Positions 63,056 to 64,000 of a stretch of DNA of 64,000 nt are shown one piece after another (position 1 is the stretch's first letter; each line of letters opens with the position of its first letter). This stretch comes from Tetraselmis striata (Eukaryota > Chlorophyta > Chlorodendrophyceae > Chlorodendrales > Chlorodendraceae): assembly GCA_006384855.1 (NCBI GenBank), contig VCJN01002769.1:124001-188000 (forward strand), read 5' to 3'. The notes beneath the pieces were generated by a model that saw only the letters and a program-made list of their open reading frames with translations, was not told where the DNA came from and ran no database searches. The position numbers and the translations under genes are program-made.

Positions 63056-64000
63056 ACGATACGGGACGGACGAGGGACGTGGATTTCATACCGAGTAGCG
63101 ACGACTATCGCGCGCGACCTGGAAAGTACTATATGAATTTCTCGTTTCGATAATTTCATCAAATTGATATGCCCACGCGGGCTCGCATGTCGCGCGCCGA
63201 CGCGGAGTACCCGGGCTAAGTACAGGCGGCTGCACGTACTCGCTGCACATCGCTGCACATCGCTGACCCCGCGGTGTGCGGCGATGTGCGGCACGACGGG
63301 CGGAGGTGTGGGCGGATGTAGGTGGTACGGTAGGTGGTAGGCGGTAGGTGGTGTTCGTAGGTGCGCGTTTTAATGCAGCCGCCCTAACTGCTGATGATTG
63401 TGTAACGCCCCAGCACGCGCATGAAGTACGGGGTCGCCTCACGGTCACCGCCGCTCACCGCTGAACCAAGCGCGGACAGCCGCGCACTCGCATTTGTGCT
63501 CCCTGCCGGTGGTGGGCTACATCCACCCCAACTCTCAACCCCCCCCCCCCCCCCGCGCGCGCGCGGCAGCATGTATGCCGGGAGAGGGATGGATATCGAG
63601 TGTGTCGAAGAATGGCGTGTACACATGCAAGCACTGCCACGGCATCGTGACGGGCAGTAGTGAAAGGACGGCGCGAGAGCGGCACTTCCGGAAATACCCG
63701 AACTGTAGCCACTCGTTGAAGCGTGCGGCTAAGTTGCACCGCAAGGCCGCCTTATTACAAGCAGCAGCAGCAGGGCGGCAGCAGCAGCAGCAGCAGCGGC
63801 AGGGGCGGCAGCAGGAGTAGCTGCAACCGTCGGAAACGGCCCGCCGGCGCCGGTCTCGGAGGACGATGTGATGGGTGTGGGGGAGGACCCCGTTGGCGAA
63901 GACGGTATGGACATCGACGCGCATGCGTGGTCGCCGGCGGACGTGGAAGCTGCCGATGAGGGCGTGATACGGAAAGGCGATTCCGGTGACTTCTACATGA
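63056..64000 (+). repeat. Segmental repeat, second copy, cut by the window end
   Basis: Collinear with 50283-51272, including the C run (63539-63554) before the ATG. Confidence 0.88.
63572..64000 (+). pseudogene. BED-type zinc-finger ORF, second copy, partial
   Basis: MPGEGWISSVSKNGVYTCKH, HFRKYPNCSHSLKRAAKL: the same finger as at 50.9 kb with conservative changes. A length change in the GCA/CAG microsatellite (~63760-63815) shifts the frame to a stop at 63820. The right frame resumes as DDVMGVGEDPVGEDG... VEAADEGVIRKGDSGDFYM at the window end, intact at the place where the other copy is broken. Confidence 0.6.

Noticed and set aside
1-64000. General reassignment of UAG to glutamine
   Set aside because: Gypsy pol has no UAG in 1056 codons, the 1047-aa gene ends in TAG, and at least one UAG site aligns with a likely Trp. 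The excess is reported as an observation only.

Overview
Nuclear DNA of a eukaryote, most likely a chlorophyte green alga (probably Chlamydomonadales-like). The grounds are high GC, GT-AG exon remnants, CCCTAAA/CCCTAAAA telomere-like blocks, and a transposon mix of chromodomain Gypsy, Copia, R2-type non-LTR, tyrosine-recombinase (YR), hAT, piggyBac-like and Ginger-like elements. The assignment is an inference. No rRNA, tRNA or CRISPR array was recognised. The window is transposon-dense with one large intact cellular gene.

Layout. 1-396: 5' part of an unknown minus-strand ORF. 485-690: a dispersed GC-rich module. 711-9425: a ~188-bp satellite split by a nearly intact minus-strand Gypsy retrotransposon (LTRs 989-1512 and 7770-8293, 4 differences seen in 524 bp, 4-bp target duplication) whose Gag carries a Nudix-like domain. 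10.7-11.7 kb: two 3' exons of a gene between AT-rich repeats. 11.7-14.5 kb: an internally deleted piggyBac-like gene inside a dispersed repeat. 14.7-20 kb: broken coding pieces, including a DIRS-type recombinase end. 20-26.8 kb: dispersed repeats, telomere-like blocks, homopolymer runs, a broken ORF at 23.5-24.2 kb and a hAT end at 25.2 kb. 26,781-33,584: a hAT element whose right 8-bp target duplication was split by a 4.5-kb Ginger-like transposon.

34,075-37,218: the only large uninterrupted cellular gene, a predicted pseudo-receiver / multi-pass membrane / HET-like protein. 37.9-39.6 kb: Copia remnant. 39.6-42.4 and 45.6-48.4 kb: two cassettes, each a broken tyrosine recombinase between ~190-250-bp direct repeats with conserved hairpins and no reverse transcriptase. 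43.5-45.3 kb: a 5'-truncated R2-type element with a 14-bp target duplication. 50.3-53.3 kb: a BED-finger ORF with a coding minisatellite; its 5' half recurs at 63.06-64.0 kb. 53.7-57.5 kb: a Cys-rich ORF, a 377-bp tandem array and small ORFs. 59.8-61 kb: a cassette terminal repeat and a broken hAT.

Two features cut across the window: many G:C homopolymer runs, and repeated UAG codons interrupting otherwise readable transposon frames. Most genes are selfish elements in various states of decay, so they form no pathway; the relations among them are nesting, shared ends and shared descent.
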